From Toxorhynchites rutilus septentrionalis (Eukaryota > Arthropoda > Insecta > Diptera > Culicidae), in the NCBI RefSeq assembly GCF_029784135.1, contig NC_073745.1:51412285-51476284 (forward strand): a stretch of 64,000 nt of DNA, given 5' to 3'. The position numbers and the translations under genes were made by a program. Positions within the stretch are counted from its first letter, which is position 1. Each line of letters begins with the position of its first letter. Shown here one piece after another: positions 44,483-54,719 of the stretch. The notes under the pieces are model-generated. The model ran no database searches, had not been told where the DNA came from, and saw only the letters and a program-made list of their open reading frames with translations.

Positions 44483-45889
44483 CTAGATTGCAGGTCGCCG
44501 AAGGATGTCGTTAGCTGTCCGCACTAGTGCCTGGCGGACTCTTCCATCACGGCCTTTGATGGTTTCCTCTATCCGTCCTCTGATCCATTGGTTACGGCCA
44601 GTACCGTTCAGGACAAGCACAAGATCACCCGCCTGCAACTCCTTGACCTCGTCGAACCATTTCCAACGACGTGTTATGACCGGAAGATATTCTTTTATCC
44701 ACCTGTTCCAAAATACGGTGCCGATATGCTGTGCCATCTTCCAACTGCTACGGAGTGTAGCATGAACATCCACGTCGACTGGTGGATGGATTTTATTGCC
44801 CGTTGAACTGCCAAGCAGGAAGTGGTTGGGGGTTAATGACTCTTGATCCGCTGACTCGAGCCGAATGTACGTAAGGGGTCTGGAGTTGACCAGCGCTTCC
44901 GCCTCGTAGATGATAGTCTCCAGTGTTTCGTCATCGGGTTTCCTAGGGTGGTCTAGAGCGCTACCAATCGCTGTCTTCACGGATCTTAAGAGGCGCTCCC
45001 ACACTCCGCCCATGTGGGGTGCCGCTGGAGGGATGAACCTCCAATCAGTTTGTGCATTCGTAAACGTAGTTGCTAGAGCCTCGTTGCTTGCCGCCATCTC
45101 CTCCTGAAGTTGACGATTAGTACCTTGGAAGCAGGTGCCATTATCCGAATAGAACACCCCTGGCGATCCGCGTCGACATACAAATCTCCGGACGGCCATA
45201 ATGCACGACACCGTAGACAAGCTGTGCACAGCGCGGACGGTGAGGCAGGTAAATAGGGCGACCCAGCGCTTTACCTGACTACGACCTACCTTGACTAACA
45301 CGGGCCCAAAATAATCGACGCCAACGTGCGTGAATGGACGCACAAATGGCTGCAACCTTGCTTCGGGAAGCGGTGCCATCGCTGGTGGTTTTGGAAGGGC
45401 CTTGGTGATGCGACACCATGCGCAGTTTTCTGTCACCTTTCGCACAAGGGATCTTAAGTTCGCAATTTCGTATCGCTGGCGCATTTCGTTGACCACGGTT
45501 TCACGGTTGGCATGGCGAAAACGACGATGATACCAATTCGTGATCAAAATTGTCATCATATGTTGCTTGGGAAGTAAAACAGGGTATTTTGCTTCGAATG
45601 ATAAGAACCATGCTGTTGAAGCGCGACCTCGCATCCGTAGGATACCTTGCTCGTCCATAAACGGCAACGTTTTGTAGATACAGCTGGATTTAGGAACGAC
45701 AGAATGCTTTGCTTCCGGGAAGCCTTTTGTTTTTCTCGAGTATGGTTCTCTCTTCTGGAAAAGATTCCATCTGTGCCAGTTTCCACAGGAGAATCTCTGC
45801 ACGCGAGAGTTCGGCTTGAGTAAGAATCCCCTTCTGCAGACTCCGTCCAACATTACTCCGACGTAATCCATCGATGAAGCGAATGACAT
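44483..45889 (-). pseudogene. BEL/Pao integrase region
   Basis: A 468-codon open frame. The first ~75 residues are not element-like because a frameshift separates it from the RNase H part (the frames switch near 45740). Beyond that it contains an H2C2 zinc finger ([11 protein letters not shown]...CAWC, about residues 118-155). The DDE integrase core follows: HVGVDYFGP (about 188), FYSDNGTCF (about 243) and HMGGVWERL (about 285). Its C-terminal domain ends [11 protein letters not shown], typical of BEL/Pao integrases. All three catalytic acids are present. It would normally be cleaved from one polyprotein. Confidence 0.88.
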
Positions 45890-46568
45890 AAGTTGTCGTC
45901 CGTTGGAGTTTTGACCAGTGGCTGAACCTGGAATAATCGATGAGTGGTTCGGGATTGCAGTGTACCTGAACGCTTCGAACTTCTTCGTGGGTCGTAGTCA
46001 CGATTGATTGCTTAGGCCATGATTCCTCGATGTCGCGTAGAAAGTCTGGTCCTTCGAACCAAGGATAGTTCGATTCAAGAGTTGGACCTTTCTTCCACTT
46101 CGTGGCGTCATCAGCCACATTAAGCTTAGACTTCATCCATCTCCATTCTTGCGGATCACTCAAGGTTAGTATTTCTCCAACTCGCACTGACACAAACTTG
46201 TGAAATATTCGGTGATCCGATCGGATCCATGCCAACACCGTAGTAGAGTCGCTCCAGAAGAATCGCTGAGATACAGATAACGTGTGATATTCGAGAATAG
46301 CCGCCAGAAAGCGTACTCCCAGAACGGCAGCTTTAAGTTCAAGCCTTGGAGTAGACAATGTCTTCAAGGGCGCTACTTTACTCTTGGCTCCAACAAGTAC
46401 CACCTGAACGCTGTCGTTATGCACTAGCTGGAAGTATACAGCACACGAGTAGGCGACATCACTTGCATCCACGAAGCAATGAACATGCATATCGTGGAAA
46501 TTTGCCGGAAATGGTGAGAAGTAACAACGAGGAATCTTCAGTTTACCAAGTTCTGGAAATAGGGCCAC
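45690..46568 (-). pseudogene. BEL/Pao RNase H region
   Basis: An open frame covering the RNase H domain between RT and integrase: CFVDASDVAY (about residue 31), TPRLELKAAV (about 75), FWSDSTTVLAW (about 104) and NVADDATKW (about 150). The acidic residues are retained. It lies in a different frame from both the RT ORF (frameshift near 46640) and the integrase ORF. A TGA interrupts the short connecting segment before it. Confidence 0.85.
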
Positions 46569-46599
46569 CCATTGTCGCCATTTTTGGAAGAGACTCTCG

Positions 46600-48162
46600 C
46601 TAATTGGTACATCTCAACCCGTTCCTGCAGCCCACGTCCCTTGAATGATTACTTTCCCGTGGACCAGGAAATGCGAAATAAGCCCGAGTGGGTCGAAAAG
46701 ACTCATTACGACTTTGAGGTTTAGTGGGTACGTGAGCATAATTCAGAATTCCACGCAGATCATCTCGTAGCGTGAAGTTGTAAGAGAAGCTGTCATCTGA
46801 AGGGGTCCAGTTCATACCAAGCACGGATTCTGGAACACCGGGTCCTCCCAGGGTTAGTTGCTTCGGCTCTCCAGCAGAAGTTTCCCCTATTTCTTGAAGA
46901 AGTTCCGCCGAGTTCGAGCGGAAGCGACAAATCTCGAAGCCTCCCATCGAATGGACATGAATAACCTCCTTCACGACCTCAGCAGCTTCCTCAACGGTCA
47001 AGTAACTATCTAAGTAATCGTCCACATAATGGTTCCTCATGATTGCTGTGGCAGCACGCGGGTATACTTCAGCGAATTCCTGTGCATTGATGTTCTTGAT
47101 GTACTGCGCGGAGGCGGGTGAACAGGTCGCACCAAAGGTAGCAACGTCCATGACGTAGATTTCTATTGGATTCGCTGGAGTGTCTCGCCAGAGGAAGCAT
47201 TGTGTCATGCGATCCTGGATACGAATTAGGAGTTGGTGAAACATTTCCTTGATGTCACCGCAAACGGCCACCGGAAACTGACGAAAACGGCTGAGGACCG
47301 CTGGAAGAGGTGTTAGTAGATTGGGTCCCTTGAGAAGTCTTGAATTAAAGGAGACCCCGTTTACTGTCGCAGCAGCGTCCCAAACTAGCCTCACTTTGTT
47401 CGGTTTTTTCGGATGAACTACGACACCCAATGGCAGGAACCACGTACGTTTGCGATCTGCGTTCCTCAGTTCTGATGTGATTGCTTTGTGTGCGTAGCCC
47501 TTCTGTACGTATTCCATTATCTGCTCACGGACCCGCTCTTGCAAGGAAGGATTGCTTGCCAGCTTCTTTTCCAGAGACATTAGACGTCGAACTGCCATAG
47601 GGTAGCTGTCCGGGAAATCCGGATCATCGGTGCGCCACAAGAGTCCAGTTTCGAAACCGTGATCAGTGCGACGTGTTGTTTCCTCCAAAATCTTTCTCGC
47701 ACGCATTTCTTCGTTCGACTCCAGAAGTTCACACGGCCCAATTGCACCGACGTCTTCTAGTGTGAAGTAGTCTCTAAGTTGATTGTTCAACTGCTGGTCC
47801 GGATCGGCAGATGGCGCCGCATGAAAATGAACAACACCCTGCTGTTCTGGTGTACCGGAAACACACCCGTAGATGCTCCAACCCAATCTACACTTTGCAG
47901 CTATCGGATCCATTGGTGCCCCTTCACGTAACTTTAAGGGAACACAGAGACGAAGATTGTCCAATCCGATTAATAACTTAGGTCGGATCAGATCATAATC
48001 TTTCACAGGGAGTCCACGCAAATGTGGATATCGTTCGTAGAGTTCCCTATACCTTATCGATTGGGAAGGCAATACCAAACAACTAACCGTTCTAACTTCA
48101 CTGAGCTTAAGACGATTCGCATTACCCTCTCCCGAAATTTCAAGTTGTAGTCGCTGCGAGTG
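46600..48162 (-). pseudogene. BEL/Pao reverse transcriptase region
   Basis: The frame is continuous with the upstream gag-protease frame except for a TAA at 48160-48162. It contains the connection LPVKDYDLIRPKLLIG, RT blocks VRLVWDAAATVNG (about residue 232) and AVCGDIKEMFHQ (about 268, Asp of motif A), and the catalytic HYVDDYLDS (about 350). The last ~40 residues (after HVPTKPQS) are out-of-frame reading caused by a frameshift near 46700; the correct continuation lies in the neighbouring frame. RT catalytic residues are intact. Confidence 0.88.
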
Positions 48163-49503
48163 TTATTCTTTCCGCGTTATCTTACCCGTCCACTGTAGGG
48201 TTAAAGGTTCTACAGGTCCGGAAATACCCAGGCGATCGGCGACTGTTTCCTCTAGAAGTGTTATTGACGACCCTTCGTCAATGAAACCGAATACAACCTC
48301 CGTACGCGCCCTCGCATACAAAACTACTGGGAGCACCCGAAACATGGGACAAAGATTGTAGCTCGTAGTGAGATGACTGGCAGAGACATTCGGAGGGGAT
48401 TGAAGGGAGTGGAGGAGTGTATGGTGTTTTAGGCGACAACCGTCAACCCCACACCCTAACCAGGATTTACATGGCCATTTACCATGACTATTCAAGCATG
48501 TACGACACAAACTCTTTTGATGGACAATTTTCCACCGCTCATCGATGCTTAACGATTTGAACTGATGACAGTCGGATACTCGATGCCCTTCTCGATCACA
48601 TGTTGCGCATGGCTTACCTGATTTCTTTCGATTTGCCGATGCGTTTGAAGACGACGACGCAGCTGGCATCGCGGAATGGGCATGTAATATACCTTTCTCC
48701 TTGGGCTTTCGTGGATCTTTCTTGTAGTCCCGACTGGAACATGGTAGTTCGAAGGATACCTGGCTTGCTGCAGTCACTAATCCAGACATGAAGTCGCTGA
48801 ATGTTGCCAGCGTCGCGTATGGCTGCCTGCTTTTGTAGACCGCCCACTCCATTTTTAGAGAACCGGGGAGCTTCTCGACAAGTTCCTGCATGAGCACCGG
48901 ATTGGCCAAGTGCGTAAACTGGTTTGCTGCCTTTAGGTGATCGGCTAGATTTTGAACGGTTAGACCAAATTCGATAACCGTTTCGAGACGATCGTGTCGG
49001 GGTGCTGGAGCTCGATGGACCTTTTCAAGTAGCGATCGGATCAGGAGTTCGGGTCTGCCGTACAAGGTTCTCAATGTGTTTACTACTTGAGGAACGCTCG
49101 AAGGAAGCAGAAGACGACTACGCACTGATTCAAGCGCATGCCCTTTCAAGCATCTTTGTAATCGAATCAAGTTTTCGGCGTCAGTATAGCCACAGGCTGC
49201 AGTCGATTGCTCGAAGCTGCAGATGAAGATTGGCCAATCCTCGGGATTGCCGGAAAAGGATGGCAATTCTTTCCCCATCACCTGCCTTGCTGCCACCTGG
49301 TGTACATCTAGTGCCGTAGGGAATGAACCAGTTGGTCTTTGCTGTACATTCCGTGTTTGGTTCGGAGGAATACCTGGAGCGACGCTGGGAATCGGTCCTC
49401 CGTAAGTGTATTGCGCCGCATTCGGATTCTGCATACGTTGTTGCTCGCTTGAGTCTACAGCGGGCGCTACTGGTTCCCGGTTACTCGTCGATTGTGGCTG
49501 CAT
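48163..49503 (-). pseudogene. BEL/Pao gag core, zinc knuckles and aspartic protease
   Basis: This 446-codon stretch holds the gag domain found in BEL/Pao proteins (from KELPSFSGNPEDWPIF on), a CCHC knuckle CATCDREGHRVSDCH (about residue 300), a second Cys-rich motif CRTCLNSHGKWPC, and a retroviral-type protease site FIDEGSS (about 408; usual D-S/T-G altered to D-E-G). The ATG at 49503 follows directly on a TAA, and the reading upstream (49504-49780) is in the same frame. The true gag therefore starts further up, with the PHD finger, and this ATG is not the natural start. Confidence 0.85.
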
Positions 49504-49787
49504 TTAACTGCCACATGGAATTGCCTGAAAGGCCGGATCGTATTGCTGATATGCTGGAACCGCGAAGCTCTGGAACTGCTGTCTGGAATCCCCACAGTGA
49601 TGGGTAAATACCTGGCTCGGAATGATTGGGTTAGAATTCCAATTCAGTTGGCCAGACATAGATGGCTGATACATCGGGATGCTGTGTGTCATCGCGGGAA
49701 TAGCTTGTGCAGGAACGTAGCTCGAGGGTTTCTGAAGAACTGCAGTTTGACGTTGGCCATCGCTTGGCGTTGGTGGGTTTTGACTGA

Positions 49788-50507
49788 CTAACGGCGATCT
49801 TCGCGTGGTTCAGGAGAACAATGTTCCAACCAATTGGAAACCCGTTGTTCGGAGTCGAGAATCGATCCGTTCCGACTGCCACACTCGCTCAACTGTCGAA
49901 TTATGGTCTGCTTCTTTTCTAGAGACTCCTTTCTAACCATCTGCTGCTTCTCCTGAAACGATTTCTCGTCTTGTAATTTCCTCTGACGCAGCTTCGCTTC
50001 TTCTTCCATGAGTGCTTTCCTTTCCTCCAGACGACGTAGTTCTTCATCCATTTCCTTCTTCTTCATTGCTTGTTGCACTTCCAGTTCCTTCTCTTTCAGG
50101 ATCTGTTCTTCTTCCGCCAGTTTCAGCTTATTCTGCAAACGAAGAGCCCGTGTACTAGAAGTCGTACTCGGAGTAGTCGATCGCGCTGTATTAGATCCTT
50201 GCTTCGCATTTTTAGATCCGGATTTAACCGTTGTTGAACGAAGACATCTGGTGTTTGAAAGCGGTTCGTCTGGTTTCTGAGTAGACGATGCTCCAGCTAC
50301 GGCTTGCTTGGAACGGCACCGTTTACAAACGTATGGTCTGTCCTTCACGGAATCGTCCACCCCCGCGCAACCGTAATGTTCCCATAGATTACATTGGTCG
50401 CAGGCGACCCATTTCTCATTGTGAGTGTCTGGCCGGGTGCAAGACTGGCAGCTTGTTCCTGCGGATCTTTGTTGTCCTTCCATCTCGATCCCCGTAGTAA
50501 AATTCAT
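49788..50507 (-). CDS. BEL/Pao gag N-terminus: PHD zinc finger plus coiled coil
   Basis: The frame of 239 codons begins at one of two ATGs (50507 or 50483). Residues ~20-62 form a C4HC3 PHD finger: CQSC...WVACDQCNLWEHYGCAG...YVCKRC, with the Trp preceding the last Cys pair region as in chromatin-reading PHDs. A low-complexity Ser/Thr region follows, then a long Glu/Lys/Gln coiled coil (about 120-215). A TAG at 49788 and a frameshift separate it from the Gln/Pro-rich linker that leads into the gag core. PHD fingers bind histone tails (family knowledge). A role in chromatin targeting of the element is inference. Confidence 0.85.
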   Translation of the reverse strand: MNFTTGIEMEGQQRSAGTSCQSCTRPDTHNEKWVACDQCNLWEHYGCAGVDDSVKDRPYVCKRCRSKQAVAGASSTQKPDEPLSNTRCLRSTTVKSGSKNAKQGSNTARSTTPSTTSSTRALRLQNKLKLAEEEQILKEKELEVQQAMKKKEMDEELRRLEERKALMEEEAKLRQRKLQDEKSFQEKQQMVRKESLEKKQTIIRQLSECGSRNGSILDSEQRVSNWLEHCSPEPREDRR

Positions 50508-50548
50508 GAAGATTTTGTTGGGGGGAGGAGTTATTGTAACACTAATCT

Positions 50549-50947
50549 CGACAGCAAGAAAAACGCAGTTTTTCTGTTGGTTTATGCTTCAAGCTGTAAC
50601 ATAGATACAATTTTATTCATAATATAATTCATTTATTTAACACTTACAATTTTAGTGTACATATAGGTTTGGAATGGAAGAATCCTAACTGTCCACGTTT
50701 TGAGTGTGCCCAATCCAACAATTTTTGCAAAACAGGTAATTTTAGGATATAATTTGAGGTAAATTTTAGGTAAACGATGAAACTCAAAGTTATCGAGAAG
50801 AACCAAAATGAAAGTCAGCACAATGATAAACCACAATGCTTTTTTGCCCCTATTGTTCCGCCTGTTTGACGTTTCTTTCTGTCACGCATGACAGTACGCA
50901 CCCGAGTTCATTACGGCGTTGCTGCGACGAGGGGTGTTGTCGTCACA
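50549..50947 (-). repeat. BEL/Pao 5' LTR
   Basis: A 399-bp LTR matching 43998-44396 with about four differences by eye (for example CCAACAATTTTT against CCAATAATTTTT). It should carry the promoter for the minus-strand transcript. No TATA box or primer-binding site could be chosen with confidence. Confidence 0.9.
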
Positions 50948-51122
50948 ATAACAATAGGCCAAAATCGAAGGTGAACCTAAACACGTGTATGAAAAACAAT
51001 TGTCAAAAATTAACTGCACATTCAAAATAGCCGCACTTGTCAGCATAATGCCACAAAAAATCTAGAATCGAATATACGTAACCCGCGTAAATTCGAAAGT
51101 CGCGATACTTTTTGAACAGACC

Positions 51123-52090
51123 TTGAACTTATTCGCTTCTGTATTGTGTATCAGAAAATAAAACAATAGTTTATGAGGTGAAATCCGCTCCAGTGAATTC
51201 CACTCTACTACAAAGTATTCGCTTGTTGCATGAACTCCAATTGAATTGATTGAAAAACGCCACTCATACAGTACAGTTGAAAAACACACGGTTTGTTTAC
51301 ATTTGCATCATACAACCATAAAACCCGGTAGACACTGTACCTTTTATGTCCGGAATAAAACAAATGCTCTCTGTATGGCGAATCTGTTTCCATCCGTTCC
51401 TATCCTATGACAATTCGCTTGTTATTCTTTGTGATTGTTATGATTGTTTATATGTTGTTTTGTTGTTCGCAACTGTGGGTGGTATTGTAATGATTATTCT
51501 TTTTGCAGGTAATTGTTGCTGGTGAAATTTTTTTTTGTTCTACAGGTGCGGATTTAGACTATATGCTGCGGAATTGATATTATTTAGAGTGTTTTTTGTG
51601 TTTTATAATTTTTTATTGTGTCAACAAAATGTTTCTGAAAAATAAATACGTGTTTTTTCGTTCTCGATAGTGCACAATAGTCCAGAAGGTGCGTTTAAGT
51701 GGAAGTTAGCATTTAAAGCTCGACTGTTATTCTCTATACTCATTAATTTGTCATTTTTTTTTGTCAAACAATGTTCATTAGCGGTATTTGAGAGAGCATA
51801 TTCTACTTTACATAATGTTAGATTTTCAAAACTATGTTATTTTTTGCATTTGAGTAAATTTAAATTGAAATTGAGAACAAATGCGCGAAATAACACTGCA
51901 TTCGTGCTGTTAACACTTCGCGTTTTTTCTATTTGTCGTGTCCTTAATGTAATGAGCCGAAGGAAATGTTAATTTTTATTTTTTCGTGTCTGCTATTTCG
52001 TTAGTTTTTGTCTCTGTGTGTTTAACAAACCCGATTAACCCGAGCCAGCTGTGAAGGCTGTCGCTAGGAGGCTGTCACGAGCTGGCGGTA
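51123..52090. other. dpr intron, no element recognised
   Basis: AT-rich sequence with a 100-codon plus-strand frame (51670-51972) that is Leu/Phe rich and lacks domains. Nothing else was recognised. Confidence 0.5.
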
Positions 52091-53170
52091 AAGGGCGAAC
52101 ACGAAATTATTGCGACACATTCAACAGGGCATAACTTTTTTACCATTGGGTAAGAATCAACCAAATTTTGCACACTTTCTCATTGATGTGTATTGTCTAC
52201 ATGCTGTCAAACTCGAAGTCGTGTTTTTCGATTCAACAAAAATGGAGGTGAACCAACGCGAGTCGAGAGAACAAATTCTTTCCAAACACCTGGAATTTCC
52301 TGACCTGTCGCACCGGCAGTTGGGAAAAATGTTGAACATTCACCATTCAACCGTCTCCAGAGTGTTGAATCGGTTCCAGGAGCGGTTGACGTTGGACCAC
52401 GGTAAAATTCGGGCACGGAAGTTCTACGAGAAGATGCTGACAAAATATGGCTGCTGTGTGATGGACGACGAAACGTATATAAAAGCCGATTTTAAGAAAA
52501 TTCCGGGGTTGGAGTTTTTCACCGGCAAGAGCATGTTCGATGTGGACGACAAATTTAAGAAGAAGAAAATGTCGAAGTTCACCTCCAAATATCTCGTTTG
52601 GCAGGCCATCTACTCTTGCGGACTGAGGAGTGAGCCTTTCGTGACAAAGGGCACAGTAAATGGCGAGATCTACAAATCTGAGTGCCTCGAGAAGCGCCTT
52701 TTGCCGTTCTTGCAGCAGCACGACGAAGCTATCCGCTATTTTGGCCAGATTTGGCATCATGTCACTATTCTAAAAGTGTCCTGGAGTGGTATGAGGCCAA
52801 TTCTGTCCATTTTGTCCAAAGGACATGAACCAGCCAAACTGTCCGGAGCTGCGCCCAGTGGAGCAGTACTGGGCAATAATGAAGCGGGAACTTCGGAAGA
52901 GCAAGAAGACAGTCAAAGACGAGAAGGACATGTTAAGGAAATGGAAAAAACTGAGAAACTGGTACCGGATGACACTGTAAAGACTTTGATGGAGGGCATC
53001 AAGCGAAAATGCGTTCAATTTTACACTCAAGGCTCCATCGATAAACTTTTCTTTTGATTTTTGAAGTAAATATATGTATAAAACTACCCTAAAATTTTGG
53101 TTTGATTCTAAACATTATAAGCAAATTGGCATGACATTTTCGGTGTCGCAATAATTTCGTGTTCGCCTCT
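52091..53170 (+). mobile_element. DD37E Tc1-like transposon (ITmD37E)
   Basis: Inverted ends share GGCGAACACGAAATTATTGC followed by GACAC (left from 52094; right, reverse complement, ending 53167) and are flanked by TA at 52089-52090 and 53171-53172. Length is 1080 bp, somewhat short of a full element. The DD37E group was first described from mosquitoes (established knowledge), which supports the host assignment. Confidence 0.88.
52242..53057 (+). pseudogene. DD37E transposase with compensating frameshifts
   Basis: From ATG at 52242 the N-terminus LSHRQLGKMLNIHHSTVSRV is the helix-turn-helix. VMDDETYIKADFK carries the first Asp and SKYLVWQAIYSCGLRSEP follows. After LLPFLQQHD the ORF is read out of frame until about 52935, then returns to the native VPDDTVKTLMEGIKRKCVQF. 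In the neighbouring frame the missing core is readable as FWPDLASCHYSKSVLEW (second Asp), with the final Glu in the third frame near ELRPVEQYW. Spacing fits D37E. There is also an apparent deletion after ERLTLD. The open frame is an accident of two offsetting indels. Confidence 0.82.
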
Positions 53171-53506
53171 TAGGAGCATGTTTGGACATGAATTTGATGA
53201 TGACTTCCTTCGTGTTAAATCGCGTATATGTTTAAAATACAGAAAAATGTTAAACATGCCTAAAGGACTTGTACGCTCTAACATATTATCTCGCACGAAC
53301 CTGTTCACATTTTTTTACTTGCCGAACTTTTCATCTTGAACTTTTTGTACTTTTTATTCGTCTCGTTCTCGTTCTCGTTTTCTCGTTCTCATCGTCTCCA
53401 TTCCTACTAAGGATGTTTTTGGGATACTTTTTGATAATTCCACATTCATCAGCGTAAACATCTTACAATTTATTATGAGATTTTTTCTATGGTTTATTTT
53501 GTTGTA
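53171..53506. other. Spacer between two DNA elements
   Basis: No gene recognised. A TCTCGTTC-type repeat lies at about 53358-53390. Confidence 0.5.
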
Positions 53507-53998
53507 TAGGTCGGACTCGATTATATGTGATTCGATTATATACAATTTTGGACTCGATTATATACAGTTCGGAAAAAAATACATACATATATTTCAAATA
53601 TGGCTTTTTAAGAAAATGTAACCTTTCTACGTTAAGGTGAAGACTATTACGTATGCAGTGGGGTAAACATCGTGATTTTAGATGTTGCTTGAATTTTGAC
53701 CAGGAATTGTTTATATCGATATTGCAGCCAATTTAAAAAAGATAGAAAATGGCCGTCAAAGAACAAATTGTAGAGCGATTAAAGAACTTCAATTTAATTG
53801 ATAGAAACAGTCTAGTTTAATGAATTTCTTAGGATAAAATTAATAAAAACACATTAAAAATAATTAACTTTTAAGTTTTTCACTTTCAAAATGTTATTAA
53901 CAAATAAAAAACAAATTTTTTTTGACTCGATTATATACAGGATTCGATTATATACAGTGAAAAGAAATCAAAAACTGTATATAATCGAGTCCGCGCTG
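53507..53998. mobile_element. Pogo-type MITE with ATTATATACAG sub-repeats
   Basis: The ends read TAGGTCGGACTCGATTATAT and, reversed, CAGCGCGGACTCGATTATAT, flanked by TA (53505-53506 and 53999-54000). The phrase GATTCGATTATATAC or GACTCGATTATATAC recurs about six times, near both ends. No ORF is preserved in 492 bp. The terminal words resemble those of the pogo relic near 6354, so a pogo-family transposase probably moved it. Confidence 0.82.
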
Positions 53999-54211
53999 TA
54001 TTGATACGACTTAAGCAAATCATAAATAAGAACCATAACTTCAAAATAAAAATAAACCTTTCTTTCCCTTTTTTTCGTTAGTTTTTGGATACAGATTTTC
54101 TTGCCAAAAACCTTGGCAACCTTGGTCATTCTTAAAAAAGGATGGTTCACGTAGGTTCAACTTATGGAGCATCTTAAATATATCAAATAAGAACTTTTTT
54201 TTATTATTTTA

Positions 54212-54325
54212 TAGGGGTCGATATTCAGACCCCGTCCACCCCCTAAATTAATTTTCGTTTCTGTCGACCCTTGGGAAACCGAAATCGACCCCAGGGGGTC
54301 TATATCGACCACTTTGAGAAACTCT
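54212..54325. mobile_element. Terminal fragment of a hAT-like element
   Basis: On the minus strand this reads GAGTTTCTCAAAGTGGTCGA then GACCCCCTGGGGTCGATTTC, a pattern resembling hAT 5' termini ('CAGTGGTTCTCAAA...GGACCCCCTGGGG'). No opposite end or target duplication was found, so it is a solitary end or deleted copy. Confidence 0.45.
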
Positions 54326-54450
54326 CCGCTAAACGATGACGAACGACGAATAACGAAGCTTGAGAGAATCGCAAAGTCGTAGTGTTGAAGTTTTCTGAGA
54401 AATGAACGAATTATTGATTTCTTGGTCTCACAGACCTATACGCGAGTAAC

Positions 54451-54719
54451 CTGGTAAAGGGGAACTGTCTAGGGTGTGGTGGGATGAGCATTGGGCATTG
54501 CCAGTCCCCAAGAAAAGCCACAAAAACCCGGAAACAGCTCCTCTAAGCGAATGGACGCCGCTATAAGCGTCTTTGCCCAATCCTGGTGGTACTCGGGACG
54601 TAAAGCAGCAGTATCACGATGGTCCTCCTGCGAGATAGTGGGGTTGGTCGCAGGCCTTGCTAGAAAAATTGTGAATCAGGCCATGTTGTAAAGATGTTAA
54701 GCCAAAATAAATAAATAAA
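54451..54719 (+). mobile_element. Possible LINE/SINE 3' fragment
   Basis: A GC-richer block ending CCAAAATAAATAAATAAA, the kind of 3' tail seen on insect LINEs and their SINE partners. The 66-codon frame inside (54491-54691) has no recognised domain. A 5' boundary cannot be placed. Confidence 0.4.

Larger units (their letters stand above)
43998..50947 (-). mobile_element. BEL/Pao LTR retrotransposon with PHD-finger gag
   Basis: Two 399-bp LTRs (43998-44396 and 50549-50947) bracket about 6.15 kb of minus-strand coding sequence. In order: PHD finger and coiled coil, gag with zinc knuckles, aspartic protease, RT, RNase H and integrase. The protease-RT-RNase H-integrase order and the domain sequences are those of BEL/Pao. 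No envelope-like gene is present. No target-site duplication is evident, consistent with deletion of flanking mariner DNA. Confidence 0.92.
43471..51122 (+). mobile_element. Mariner-like transposon with long TIRs, split by a BEL/Pao element
   Basis: The left end begins GGTCTGTTCAAAAAGTATCG, and its reverse complement ends at about 51122. The inverted repeats extend roughly 150-200 bp with small indels, through GGATTACGTATAT and the ATTTTTTTGTGGCATTATG stretch. Inside the left end a start codon at about 43666 opens a transposase fragment. The right end stops abruptly at 50947, where the BEL LTR begins. Most of the mariner coding region is missing, so the BEL insertion was accompanied by or followed by deletion. 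Confidence 0.75.

Noticed and set aside
43998..50947. Endogenous retrovirus with envelope
   Set aside because: No envelope-like ORF lies between integrase and the 3' LTR (about 90 bp); it is an LTR retrotransposon.
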